DNA of 64,000 nt, taken from the NCBI RefSeq assembly GCF_028476545.1, contig NW_026731976.1, positions 550,501 to 614,500 on the forward strand. The letters run 5' to 3'. The DNA comes from Physella acuta (Eukaryota > Mollusca > Gastropoda > Physidae). Of this stretch, positions 24,059 through 34,851 are shown one piece after another. The position numbers and the translations under genes were made by a program. Numbering within the stretch: the stretch's first letter is position 1; each line of letters begins with the position of its first letter. The notes beneath the pieces are model-generated. The model had not been told where the DNA came from. It saw only the letters and a list, made by a program, of their open reading frames with translations, and did not search any database.

Positions 24059-24066
24059 CCTTACAG

Positions 24067-24288
24067 TTCACAAATAAAGTCGAATTTTTACCTGAACAAG
24101 TCTAGAATACCTACAATACATCTAGATCTTATCTTGATCTATGTCTAAAAATTAAAAAAATAACTTAAAAATAGTGTATATTTTAACTATGGACCAAAAT
24201 GTAGTATTTAGTAGGGCTAATTAATTATTGATAGATCTAGCTGATTAAAATGTATGTGAATGCATTTATTGATGTCTTAGTACATACT
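24067..24288. other. AT-rich DNA, no gene seen
   Basis: Unremarkable AT-rich sequence leading into the CATA repeat. Confidence 0.35.
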
Positions 24289-24370
24289 TACACATACATA
24301 CTTACACATACATACACATACATACACATACATACACATACATACTTACACATACATACACGTACATACG
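24289..24370 (+). repeat. (CATA)n-type microsatellite with CTTA interruptions
   Basis: A repetitive run of ACATACATACACATACAT over about 80 bp. Confidence 0.92.
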
Positions 24371-24424
24371 TTTGGACCATGTTGTTACTTGTGTGACTAG
24401 AGTCAGGGTCAAGTTCTTGAGGTC

Positions 24425-25272
24425 AGTCATGTTTACAGGGATCAGAGTCATATGTTTACAGGTATCAGAGTCATATGTTTACAGGTATCAGAGGCATATG
24501 TTTACAGGTATCAGAGGCATATGTTTATGGGGTCAAAGTCATATGTTTACGGGGATCAGAGTCATATGTTTACGGGGATCAGAGTCATATGTTTACGGGG
24601 ATCAGAGTCATATGTTTATAGGGTCAGTCATATGTTTATGGGGATCAGAGTCATATGTTTACGGGGATCAGAGTCATATGTTTAGGGGGATCAGAGTCAT
24701 ATGTTTAGGGGGATCAGAGTCATATGTTTATGGGGATCAGTCATATGTTTACGGGGATCAGAGTCATATGTTTATGGGGATCAGAGTCATATGTTTAGGG
24801 GGATCAGAGTCATATGTTTATGGGGATCAGAGTCATATGTTTATGGGGATCAGAGTCATATGTTTACGGGATCAGAGTCATATGTTTAGGGGGATCAGAG
24901 TCATATGTTTAGGGGGATCAGAGTCATATGTTTAGGGGGATCAGAGTCATATGTTTATGGGGATCAGAGTCATATGTTTATGGGGATCAGAGTCATATGT
25001 TTATGGGGATCAGAGTCATATGTTTATGGGGATCAGAGTCATATGGGGTCAGAGTCATGTTTATGGGGATCAGAGTCATATGTTTACGGGGATCAGAGTC
25101 ATATGTTTACGGGGATCAGAGTCATATGTTTACGGGGATCAGAGTCATATGTTTACGGGTATCAGAGTCATATGTTTACGGGGATCAGAGTCATATGTTT
25201 ACGGGGATCAGAGTCATATGTTTACGGGGATCAGAGTCATATGTTTACGGGGATCAGAGTCATATGTTTATG
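24425..25272 (+). repeat. Minisatellite, 23-bp unit, ~37 copies
   Basis: The unit is GTCATATGTTTACGGGGATC plus AGA, with TTTATGG and TTTAGGG variants. A stop-free unit makes it open in several frames, which I do not read as coding. Confidence 0.97.
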
Positions 25273-25742
25273 AGGCCAGCTTAATGTTTAAACCCTAAAC
25301 ATACTAGCTTACATGTTTTGGATAAACTGATAAAAATGTTGAAAAGTTGGTGGTTGTAGGTCTATATAATTATTCATATTGTTTCAAATTAAAACAATTA
25401 TCAAAAATGTCTTTTTATTACAGAACTGAACCAGTAATTGACCACTAGAGTGGACTAGTCATTTTCATCACCATTGCAAGTCAGCCTGGAACAGAAATAA
25501 CCACAATTTTTCTGGATGTATTTGAATTTTGTAGCTTACAGATTTTATATTTCCACCAACGGATTAATTACTGGTGATTGGTGCAGCTTTAACGAGCCAT
25601 TTGTGACCAGGCTCATGTGTTGGTAATCTCTGTGTCATTCTGGAGATTTAATTAATTAAACTTAAGGGAGTTTCCCATTTCCACTATCTTGTGCACGTGT
25701 TCCAGGCGTGAAGCGAATGCACCCCATTGGCATGAGGTGTTT
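25273..25742 (+). other. SMAD6/7: Probable 5'UTR region of SMAD6/7 with two acceptor candidates
   Basis: CTTTTTATTACAG at 25,411-25,423 and a pyrimidine-containing TTCCAG ending at 25,705 are plausible acceptors. The second leaves a 37-nt leader before the ATG at 25,743. The choice cannot be made from sequence alone. Confidence 0.4.
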
Positions 25743-28700
25743 ATGTTCCGCACCAAGCGAAACACACTCGTGAAGCGCCTGTGGAAGTACAAAGCAAAGG
25801 ATGAAACCAAGGGTGCGGCTCAAAGGGATCCCTCAGTTTCAGCCAGCATGGAGGACGTTGACCTCAAGTCGGTCACCCACTCCTTCTTCAAGCGGCTCAA
25901 GGAGGAGCAGCTGGGGGTGCTCCTGCAGGCCATGGAGTCCCGTGGGGGGGAGATCACACCCTGTGTCCCCGTGTCCAAGTCGGATGTACGGCTGGGCAAG
26001 CACTCACTCTCTCCGTATGTTCTGTGCTGTCGAGTGTTCCGCTGGCCAGATTTAAAAGGTGACACGGAAATGAAACGGTTGCCAAGTTGTGCGCGGTTGA
26101 ATGAGGATAGCGAGTCTGTAGTCTGCTGCAACCCGTACCACTGGAGCTTGGTGGTCAAGATAGGTAAGTTCTCACCTGTAGAGCACTGTTGATCTTATCT
26201 GGATCAGTACCAGCATTCAGTAAGATTGTCCCCTGTGGTCAGATTGTCCCCTGTGGTCAGATTATCAATGTCTTGTAATGTCATAATATCATGTCATAAT
26301 GATGTGAATGTCATGACCAATAACACTCAGCATCCAATGTTTCAGATGAGCCACCCATATACCTGGATAAGTTACCTGGCTCTTCACCTGCACAGATAAT
26401 TGATCACAATGAGACATCCACAGGTAAGTTTCACAATCACTGTCTAGTCCATGGCAACCACTGTCTAGTCCATGGCAACCACTGTCTAGTCCATGGCAAC
26501 CACTGTCTAGTCTATGGCAATCACTGTCTACGCCATGGCAACCACTGTCTAGTCCATGGCAACCACTGTCTAGTCTATGGCAATCACTGTCTACGCCATG
26601 GCAACCACTGTCTAGTCTATGGCAACCACTGTCTAGTCCATGGCAACCACTGTCTAGTCCATGGCAACCACTGTCTAGTCCATGGCAACCACTGTCTAGT
26701 CCATGCTAGGGCAACCATTTAAAAATCTTTCATTCTATTCTCGTGTTATCATGTTACCATAAGTAACAATCAGAAAAAAAAAAAAATAATTGTTTAACTG
26801 TGAAAATAGTGCGTATGGTCACGTGTGGTGGAGGATAACTGCTCTGTCAGTCGGTACCCACCCCCAAAGTAGTGGTCTAACCCCCCCCCCCCCCAGTCGT
26901 TTGATCATGGCCTGGAGGGTAAGGGTCATCCCCCCCTACTCCCCAGCCTAAACTGTTTGGATTTTAAGGACAGCTTTTATGGACGGCATGCTCAAAAGGT
27001 AGAGCGTATAACCTCCAACATGAAAGTCTCGAGTTTAAATCCGACAATGTGCATGAGCCCACCCACCTGTGGTGGGTACCTGACTCCCATGCTGGAATAT
27101 AAAGGCGGCTGGGGATAGTGCTGACCACACCATCCTTCATATGCCAAGGTCACAAAAACATCTCAACTTCACTTGCCCCATGGACTGTCAGGTTCAAAAA
27201 AGGAACTTTTTACTTTAAGGACCCTTTTGGCTTGATTTCCAATATGTCACGGTTTGTGTGCTAACATCATGTTATTCCATGCGTCATATATTTTGTGTAG
27301 ATTGCTCAGAGTCCTAGACTGTCCTGGTCCCCAATAGAGGTCAAAGAAACGGACCATGGTCAAAGCCCCCCCCCCCCCTCCCCAGAGCATCATCCCGTGT
27401 TGATGCCCCCCTCCCCAGGGCATCATCCCGTGTGTTGCTGCCCCCCCCTCCCATCTAGTTTCTCCTGAGCCTACCAGGTTCCCACTTTGGGTTATCAGTG
27501 GCATAGATCAGGTAGCGGGAGGCTGCTGGCTTTTGGGGCGCCACGTCTTTCTCGTCTGACATTAACATTCATTATTCCCCCCCCCCCAGTAATCAGTCCG
27601 ACCCACCCCCCCCCCCCCCCCACCTATAGGTGCTGTTAGCACATCCCGCCTCTGTACGCGAGTACGTTTTGGTTTCACCAGTCTGTCCACCACCACCGCT
27701 ACCACCACCACTACAACCGCCTTCACCACCACCACCACCACCATCAGCACCACCACTACAACCATCACTACAACCACCATCAGCACCACCAGTGCAACCA
27801 TTCAGATTATACAACACCAATCTTTTGTAAGAACGCGCCATCATCTGTTACCGTCGGCCATAGACTGCCTGGAGGCTTTCAAAATATTGACCCTCTCTCA
27901 GCCTCGGGTCCCAGACTCGGTCTCGTGACTAAATATAGTTGCTAGAGGTGGTCACTCTAGTCGCCAGAGGTGGTCACTCTAGTCGCCAGAGGTGGTCACT
28001 CTAGTCGCCAGAGGTGGTCACTCTAGTCGCCAGAGGTGGTCACTCTAGTCGCCAGAGGTGGTCACTCTAGTCGCCAGAGGTGGTCACTCTAGTCGCCAGA
28101 GGTGTGTGCACTGTCCGATCAATCTTGGACATAGGCTGCCTCATACACACTTTCATTGTGCGCCCCCCCCCCCACATACACACTTTCATTGTGCGTCCCC
28201 CCCCCCCACATACACACTTTCATTGTGCGCCCCCCCCACATACACACTTTCATTGTGCGCCCCCTCCACATACACACTTTCATTGTGCGCCCCCCTCCAC
28301 ATACACACTTTCATTCTGCGCCCCCCCCACACACACACTTTCATGCTCTCTCCCCACACACACACCCATACGTTCAAGCTGAAATGAGTTGCCGAGGCTG
28401 ACGCGAGTGTTTTATTATTATGTGTAACGTTTGCTCACAGCAAGAAATCAGCGGCACAACAGATAGCTCCGGCCAAATATAGATTCTTTCTATCTGCATG
28501 GCCGGCTCGGGGGAGGGGGACTAGGGTAGGCACCTAGTTCTGTAAGGGTGGGGACGATGGTGGAATGTTATCGGTCGACGTGTGGATGTCTTCCCTATTT
28601 ACCTTGACATTTCTTGTGATGAAAACCCTCGGCGCCTCACACTGTCGTCTGCTTGGTAGACACAGGTCACGTCCCTCCCACCCAGAGGGACACTGGTCAC

Positions 28701-31700
28701 GTCCCTCCCACCCAGATGGGCACTGGTCACGTCCCTCCCCCCAGATGGGCACTGGTCACGTCCCTCCCACCCAGAGTTAGGGGTCACCTCTCTCGGCTTG
28801 ACCGTATAACTGTTATCTTAAACGAGGGTTCGACCCCCCCCCCTCCTGTGCCCCGATGAACACGGTACACGAGTTCTCTCTGGCGGTGCCGTACGTTAGT
28901 CCTGTACCAATCAATGACAGTCAGATCCTGCAGTCCCCCCCCCTACCCCCCCCCCCCCCACCCCTGATATCAACTGTCGTTGAATCAACACACGGGGCCA
29001 CTTGGCCGCTTGTGATAACCGACTGGGCCATGTTAACACAATAGGGGCCATTTGGGCTTCAGGCACCGGGGGGGGGGGGGCGGTACTGCCTTGAAATGTC
29101 GTCCATGGTCGAACAAGGGGTGGGGCAACGTGCCAGCGTCAAACGGTGACAGAGAATCCACTTACTGTCGCAGGTGTTGGTCCCTCGGGTCCTAGTTGTA
29201 GCCCACGACAAATCCTCGTAGAGCTACCAATGAGATTTGTGCTGGTGTATGTGAGCATGTTTGTCACCAGCACAACTCCACATGCAACCACTCGCACTTC
29301 TTCAGCGCAGTCGAGGGCAGGCTTCTAGTAGTCGAGGGCAGACTTCTAGCAGTCGAGGGCAGGGCAGACTTCTAGCTGTCGAGGGCAGGACAGACTTCTA
29401 GCAGTCGAGGGCAGGCTTCTAGATGTCGAGGGCAGGCTTCAAACAGTCGAGGGTAGGCTTGTTGCAGTCGAGGGTAGGCTTGTTGCAGTCGAGGGTAGAC
29501 TTCTTGCAGCGAGGGCAGACTTCTAGCGGTGGGGTAGATCACACAAAGACTGAGGTTATTAACGATGCGATCGGAGGGTGATGGTGGAGGGGAGGGTAGG
29601 AGGTTTGTGATGTCATCAGGAGTTGGTGGAGTCTGTACGTGTGTGTGTGTGGTTGTATGTGTATGTGGTGTACATGCTTGTGTGTGTGGTTGTATGTGGT
29701 GTGCATGCTTGTGTGTGTGGTTGTATGTGTATGTGGTGTACATGCTTGTGTGTGTGGTTTTATGTGTATATGGTGTACATGCTTGTGTGTGTGGTTTTAT
29801 GTGTATGTGGTATACAAGCTTGTGTGTGTGGAGTTCAGTCTGTGTGAGGGGAGGGGCATGTTGTGTAATGAATGTACAAAAACAGCAACACACCTGACAG
29901 GTACAACCCCGACACACCTGAAAGGTACAACAACCTTTACAACCTCTTTTAATTATCACACCGGTACTTTACGTCTCAGCAACGTTTTAATTTGTATAGT
30001 TCACTGTTCACATTTTAATTTGTATAGTTCACTGTTCACGTTTTAATTTGTATAGTTCACTGCTCACGTTCCACCGTTCACACTTATCCATGTGAAATTC
30101 ATTCCCCCCTCTCCCCCCCCCCCCCATCCCACGAGAGAAAAAAAAAGTCCGATGTGACGTCAGTTGTGCTCAAGACCGAGCTGTCTTTGAGGCGCTAATA
30201 CAAGGCGAGGTGTCTGGCTGTGTGATAATGAGAAGGGGGGGGGGGGGAGATAACGAAAGGATGCCTCGACAAGTGGAATGCAAACCCTAACCAAGGGACG
30301 CTACTACAGTTGCCCACAGCCAAGGGACGTTACTACAGTTAGAGCAGGTCCCCTATTCTAAAATTGAACTATCTAAAAGTTTGTTGTTGTGTCATCTCTG
30401 GTCTGGTCACCTACCTGGGGTCACACAACTTGGGGTCTACACTAAAGTCTTGGATGGGTGGAGGGTATAGTTTGACCGACGGTCAGTTGTATCGACCGCA
30501 TCAAATTGTGCACTGACCACCATTATCTTGATGACCAGTGGCAACGCTGGTAGGTCCACAATGGTGCAGCGACCCCCCACGTGATCCCCGTGGCTACCCA
30601 TTTTCACATCGTCTGACCGCCGGCCACCTCACATCTGCTGATGACTAGCGGCTACTGTCTACAGGTCACTTTAAGCCATTGATCTCAACTAAACACAGCA
30701 GGTTTACAAGGCTAGTTACATTAGTTAACCACCGACCAACCATCAGTTTTTAATTAATTAAAAAAATAATAATTAGAAAATGTAATTACTCGACCATGTC
30801 TCTGGTAGTTTTTAACCCTCTCCCCTAAGTCGTAAGTTATCTTCCTTGTAAGTCTCCCCCCACCCCCACAGCATTCCCCCACCCCCACAGCATTCCCCCA
30901 CCCCCACAGCATTCCCCCACCCCCACAGCATTCCCCCACCCCCACAGCATTCCCCCACCCCCACAGCATTCCCCCCAGTCATCTTCCCTATAAGCCTCTC
31001 CCACCCCCGCAGCCTTCCCCTCCCGCCCCTCCTTAAGCCCCTGTCACCACAACCCGCTGTGTCAAGCCGGCCATAAATTAGCCAGCATTAAGTCGGGATA
31101 CGCTGACCGTCGGGAGAGGGCGCAGCTATCCGCGGGATGGCGACCCAGTGGCGCCACTCACCACAGGACATGCCCCAAACGTGGACAGGTGCCAGCATTC
31201 AGACTGACGTTACCATAGTTACCGTGCTTGTTGTCACCCCTGGCTTGCGTTTTGACAGTGACTAATTTTAGTTTGTTGCCCTTGTCTGCTCAGTGGCCAG
31301 TTGTGTTTCATCGTTCCACTAACAACTTTAATAACACGAGTAACACATTTAATAACACGAGTAACACAACTTCAATAACGCGAGTAACACAACTTCAATA
31401 ACGCGAGTAACACAACTTCAATAACGCGAGTAACACATTTAATAACACGAGTAACACAATTCGTGCTGTATTTGTCTCAAGCGATGTATAGAAGACATGC
31501 AGTATTTCCATTTTTTTGTGAAATCGGTGTACATTTATACTTTTATTGTCAATACTACAAGCTACAAGAACACTCATGTACAATGTCAGAAAAGTAGAAT
31601 GCAAATATTTTATGAATGCTTAAACATAATATTTGACACTATTTTGATATTGGAATGAGATTTATGAACTCGATGTTTGATACAATTGGTTTTAAAACTG

Positions 31701-34676
31701 TTGCTGGTAGGCCTAATGTTGCACTCGAAACTCGCCTCGATGAATGAAGGAGCCAGTTTAATGACGTCACGTAAGCCCGAAAGATGCGGCACAGAGAAAT
31801 ATTTCACCAGATAGCCGTGTCACAGATACCTCTCTCTCCCTCCTCTCCACACACGAGGGTTTTATATAAGTTGTGAGGCTGAGGTGAGGTGTGTAGTGGG
31901 GCCACAGTGAGGTGTGTAGTGGAGCCACAGTGATGTGAGGTGTGTAGTGGGTGTCTTGGTGAGGTAAGGTGTGTAGTGGGGGTCTTGGTGAGGTAATGTG
32001 TGTAGTGGGGGTCTTGGTGAGGTAAGGTGTGTAGTGGGGGTCTTGGTGAGGTAAGGTGTGTAGTGGGGGTCTTGGTGAGGTAAGGTGTGTAGTGGGGGTC
32101 TTGGTGAGGTAAGGTGTATAGTGGGGGTCTTGGTGAGGTAAGGTGTGTAGTGGGGGTCTTGGTGAGGTAAGGTGTGTAGTGGGGCCACAGTGAGGTGTGG
32201 TGTGTAGGGGGTCTTGGTGAGGTAAGGTGTGTAGTGGGGTCCTAAGTTGCTACTATGAATTTTGTTACAATTGTTTCCGTTCCCCCCCCCCCCCCCCCCC
32301 TACGTTATCTCTACCCCTCCTCCCCCTCCGTTTCGTCTACGTACGTACGTATTCCGCCTGTCTTGTCCACCCAACGTCAGACTACCGGACACCGGACCGG
32401 CATACCACGGCGCGCTTCTTGATTGTTCTTCTAGCTACTAACGCCGCCCCCGTCCCACCCCACCTTCCCATTGATCAGAAATGAAGTGCTGATAATTGTC
32501 AGCATGTTTCTATTATTAACCTTCCATGAGCTGTGTCCTCCCATTCAAATACTCATCGCCGCAAACATTAGACTTTTATTCTCCGGTCTGTGCACCCCCC
32601 CCCCCCACTCTGTGCTCTATCCTTCAGCATTCCTCACCTCCCTATAATAGCTCGCCTTGTAGACAAGTCAAAACTTTAAAAACACTGACAGACTGACTGG
32701 AGTCACTACGGCTTCTGGGCGATACCATTTATCTGGGTCGCGGGGACGTCAGCACGGCGCTCAAGGCTTGTGGAATTTCAAGGGGAAGTAACTCTAGAAG
32801 AAAAAAAATACCGTTTTCATTGATAGCCCAATTGTGATATCCATAGCAGCAAGCTTACAGTGAGGAATACACGTCCTTGGCCATCTTTTGTGTAAAATAC
32901 ACGTCCTTGGCCATCTTGTGTAAAATACACGTCGTTGGCCATCTTTTGTGTAAAATACACGTCCTTGGCCATCTTTTGTGTAAAATACACGTCCTTGGCC
33001 ATCTTTTGTGTAAAATACACGTCCTTGGCCATCTTTTGTGTAAAATACACGTCTTGGCCATCTTGTGTGTAAAATACACGTCCTTGGCCATCTAGTGTGT
33101 AAAATACACGTCCTTGGCCATCTTGTGTGTAAAATACACGCCCTTGGCCATCTAGTGATACACTTCCTTGGCCATCTTGTGTGTACAATAAACGAAAACA
33201 GTGCAGGACAATAGATTTCCTATTATTTCAAAATTGCCATGTTTAAATACAAGTGCGGTAGAATTTATCACAACCAAAACAAAAACACGGACTCCACTCA
33301 GAATCCATAGCATAATTTCTTAAGTTTCTTTTCATTCTTATAATGTTTTATTTAAAACAGTCTAATTTAGCTCTACTTTAATTATTTTATAAAGCTTAGC
33401 TGTATCAAATTTTTAATGTCTTTGAAAATCATTTAATTAGACATTATTTTAATACTAGTTAAGATTAATCTGTAACTGATCTGTATCTTGGTTTCCCCAG
33501 ATAACGAGGGCACGGGACAAAACTTCATGTACTGGTGCACTGTTGCCTACTGGGAGCTGCGTGAGCGCGTGGGCCGTTTGTTTCAAGTCTCCGAGCCAAG
33601 CGTCCATGTCTTTCAACAGCTGCCTCATGGCAATGGCGTTTGTCTGAGACTCTTCCAGAAACCTTCAAGCGTCGAGGTGGTCAGGAGAACTAGAGAGAAG
33701 ATCGGCTTTGGGATTATCCTCAGTCGGGAGGCCGCTCACAAGAATAATGTGAACATTCAGGGGAGGGTGAAGGAGGAGTCAGGGAGTCATGTGACCTGCA
33801 ACATACAGAGCGGGTCGCCTGGGTCCCCAGACTGTCCCGGCCAGTACAAAAGTTCGTCTACCTCAAGTTGCATCATACCACCCTCTTACCTGGAGGATAT
33901 TTTATTGAAAGAAAGCCCTGTGGGTGGGGGCAGTGAAGGTTGTGACACCAGCCGTGGTCACCATGGCGACGGCAATCCTCAAAAACTGCATCCAGAACAT
34001 GACCCGAGCCATGAGTTCAGTGATGTGGAACATTCTTTTGATGAAAGCATGGATTTTACACAAACCACAGTTATGTCCCCTTCTTCATCCCCGCCGCCCC
34101 AGTGGGCAAGTCAGCTGCAACAGTCATCTTCACCATCATCATTTTCATCCTTATCATCATCACCCCCATCCTCCCCTCCTTCATACTTCAACAGTGATAC
34201 CTCTTTTAACAGTCAGGAAATTCTGAGCTCAAACCATGAACCCACGGTACCCGCCCCACCCCAGCAGTCAAGGTACCAACAAGAGGAAGTCCCCACGGCA
34301 CCGGCCCCACCCCAGCACCACAGCCACCTCAGACCTGCCGTATAAACAGGGAGAAGTTTGGGCCTACAACGCTTCAAATTTCCCAATCTTTGTCAACTCT
34401 CCCACCCTGGACCACCCCCAGTCCCCCCGGTCACTAGTGGTCAAGAAGGTTTTGCCTGGCTACTCCATCAAGATCTTTGACTACGCTAGGGCGGAGCTCC
34501 TTGAGAGGACAGAGGCCAGGAGTAAGTTACGCAGTGATGGCCCGTTTGACCCGTGCAGTGTGCGCATCAGCCTGGCCAAGGGCTGGGGGCCCAGCTACTC
34601 CAGACAGTTCATCACATCGTGTCCCTGCTGGCTCGAGATCTTCCTTGGTGTCAGGCGTAGGAACTCCACATCATGA
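25743..34676 (+). CDS. SMAD6/7: Inhibitory SMAD (SMAD6/7 type), complete
   Basis: I-SMADs act in cytoplasm and nucleus to block TGF-beta/BMP receptors and R-SMAD/SMAD4 complexes, and recruit Smurf ubiquitin ligases. Coding exons are 25,743-26,163, 26,346-26,423, 33,501-33,766 and 34,350-34,676 (TGA), 1092 nt, 363 residues. All borders are GT/AG with matching phases. The start [15 protein letters not shown] matches vertebrate SMAD6/7 N-termini. MH1 covers about residues 41-140 ([34 protein letters not shown] with the zinc-type Cys/His pattern). Exon 2 encodes a short linker with the PPIY Smurf motif (residues 143-146). MH2 begins near residue 172 ([20 protein letters not shown]) and includes [26 protein letters not shown] and [20 protein letters not shown]. 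There is no C-terminal SSxS, as expected for I-SMADs. [12 protein letters not shown] resembles SMAD6 more than SMAD7. The third intron border is the least certain (see findings). Confidence 0.95.
26433..26704 (+). repeat. Minisatellite, 21-bp unit, ~13 copies (SMAD intron 2)
   Basis: The unit is CCACTGTCTAGTCCATGGCA plus A, with TCTACGCC and AATCACT variants. It starts only about ten bases after the exon 2 donor. Each unit contains GTCTAG. Confidence 0.96.
26705..26971. other. SMAD intron 2, unique part
   Basis: It contains an A-run near 26,773 and a C-run near 26,881. No exon was seen. Confidence 0.4.
26972..27211 (+). mobile_element. tRNA-derived SINE in SMAD intron 2
   Basis: A tRNA-like head has a box A-like AAGGTAGAGCGTATAAC and a box B-like GAGTTTAAATCC. 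A tRNA-unrelated body of about 170 bp follows (GAGCCCACCCACC, AAAGGCGGCTGGGG, CATCTCAACTTCACTTGCCC). Flanks ATTTTAAGGAC (26,961-26,971) and ACTTTAAGGAC (27,212-27,222) match in ten of eleven positions, fitting a target duplication. It has no coding capacity. The name of the SINE family is unknown to me. Confidence 0.75.
27223..27936. other. SMAD intron 2: C-runs and CAC/ACC-triplet tract
   Basis: The stretch 27,680-27,800 is an imperfect CACCAC/ACAACC triplet tract. C-runs lie near 27,367, 27,580 and 27,607. The proline-rich open frame they create is not called. Confidence 0.5.
27937..28104 (+). repeat. Minisatellite, 22-bp unit, ~7.5 copies
   Basis: The unit is TAGTCGCCAGAGGTGGTCAC plus TC, in SMAD intron 2. 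Confidence 0.95.
28144..28375 (+). repeat. Minisatellite, ~29-bp unit, ~8 copies
   Basis: The unit is ACATACACACTTTCATTGTG followed by CGC and a variable C-run. The length differences lie in the C-run. Confidence 0.93.
28376..28659. other. SMAD intron 2, no exon seen
   Basis: Unique sequence without a recognisable element. Confidence 0.35.
28660..28777 (+). repeat. Minisatellite, ~30-bp unit, 4 copies
   Basis: Copies contain GGTCACGTCCCTCCCACCCA followed by GATGGGCACT. Confidence 0.9.
28778..29299. other. SMAD intron 2, C/G-tract rich, no exon seen
   Basis: It contains C-runs near 28,938 and 28,950 and a G-run near 29,069. Confidence 0.35.
29300..29526 (+). repeat. Minisatellite, ~21-bp unit, ~10 copies
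   Basis: The unit is CAGTCGAGGGCAGGCTTCTA plus G, with GGGTAGGCTTGTTG variants. Confidence 0.93.
29636..29836 (+). repeat. Minisatellite, ~36-bp TG-rich unit, ~5.5 copies
   Basis: The unit contains TGTGTGTGGTTGTATGTGTA and GTGGTGTACATGCT. Confidence 0.93.
29979..30070 (+). repeat. Tandem repeat, ~28-bp unit, 3.3 copies
   Basis: The unit begins GTTTTAATTTGTATAGTTCA. Confidence 0.88.
30071..30852. other. SMAD intron 2, no exon seen
   Basis: It contains TGACGTCA at 30,155, a G-run near 30,236 and a small duplication of AAGGGACGCTACTACAGTT near 30,293. Confidence 0.4.
30853..30976 (+). repeat. Minisatellite, 18-bp unit, ~6.8 copies
   Basis: The unit is CCCCACCCCCACAGCATT, with nearly identical copies. 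Confidence 0.96.
30977..31322. other. SMAD intron 2, no exon seen
   Basis: GC-richer unique sequence. No element was recognised. Confidence 0.35.
31323..31460 (+). repeat. Minisatellite, 20-24-bp unit, ~6 copies
   Basis: Copies share AATAACRCGAGTAACACA, with either ACTTC or TTT before it. Confidence 0.9.
31461..31875. other. SMAD intron 2, no exon seen
   Basis: AT-rich, with TGACGTCA at 31,762. Nothing else is recognisable. Confidence 0.35.
31876..32240 (+). repeat. Minisatellite, 29-bp unit, ~12 copies
   Basis: The unit contains GGTGAGGTAAGGTGTGTAGT followed by GGGGGTCTT. GCCACAGTGAGG variants occur at both ends. Confidence 0.95.
32241..32860. other. SMAD intron 2, no exon seen
   Basis: It contains C-runs near 32,282 and 32,596. 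Otherwise unique. Confidence 0.35.
32861..33185 (+). repeat. Minisatellite, 30-bp unit, ~10.5 copies
   Basis: The unit is AAAATACACGTCCTTGGCCA followed by TCTTTTGTGT, with small indels between copies. It lies about 315 bp before SMAD exon 3. Confidence 0.95.
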
Positions 34677-34851
34677 TGTTAGCAGATGGTCTGGTGGAGC
34701 AACATCATGATGTTAGCAGATGGTCTGGTGGAGCAACATCATGATGTTAGCAGATGGTCTGGTGGAGCAACATCATGATGTTAGCAGATGGTCTGGTGGA
34801 GCAACATCATGATGTTAGCAGATCGTCTGGTGGAGCAACATCATGATGTTA
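34669..34851 (+). repeat. Tandem repeat, 34-bp unit, ~5 copies, starts at SMAD stop codon
   Basis: The unit is CATCATGATGTTAGCAGATG followed by GTCTGGTGGAGCAA. The first copy contains the SMAD stop codon TGA (34,674-34,676), so the array spans the CDS/3'UTR border. Confidence 0.95.

Noticed and set aside
24372-25298. Overlapping open frames through the 23-bp GTCATATG array
   Set aside because: Several frames are open at once, as expected of a stop-free minisatellite.
26981-27050. A functional tRNA gene
   Set aside because: The box A and B-like parts are degenerate and continue into a SINE body flanked by a target duplication.
27630-28401. Proline/histidine-rich open frames in SMAD intron 2
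   Set aside because: They come from CAC triplets, C-runs and a tandem repeat, and lie within an intron.
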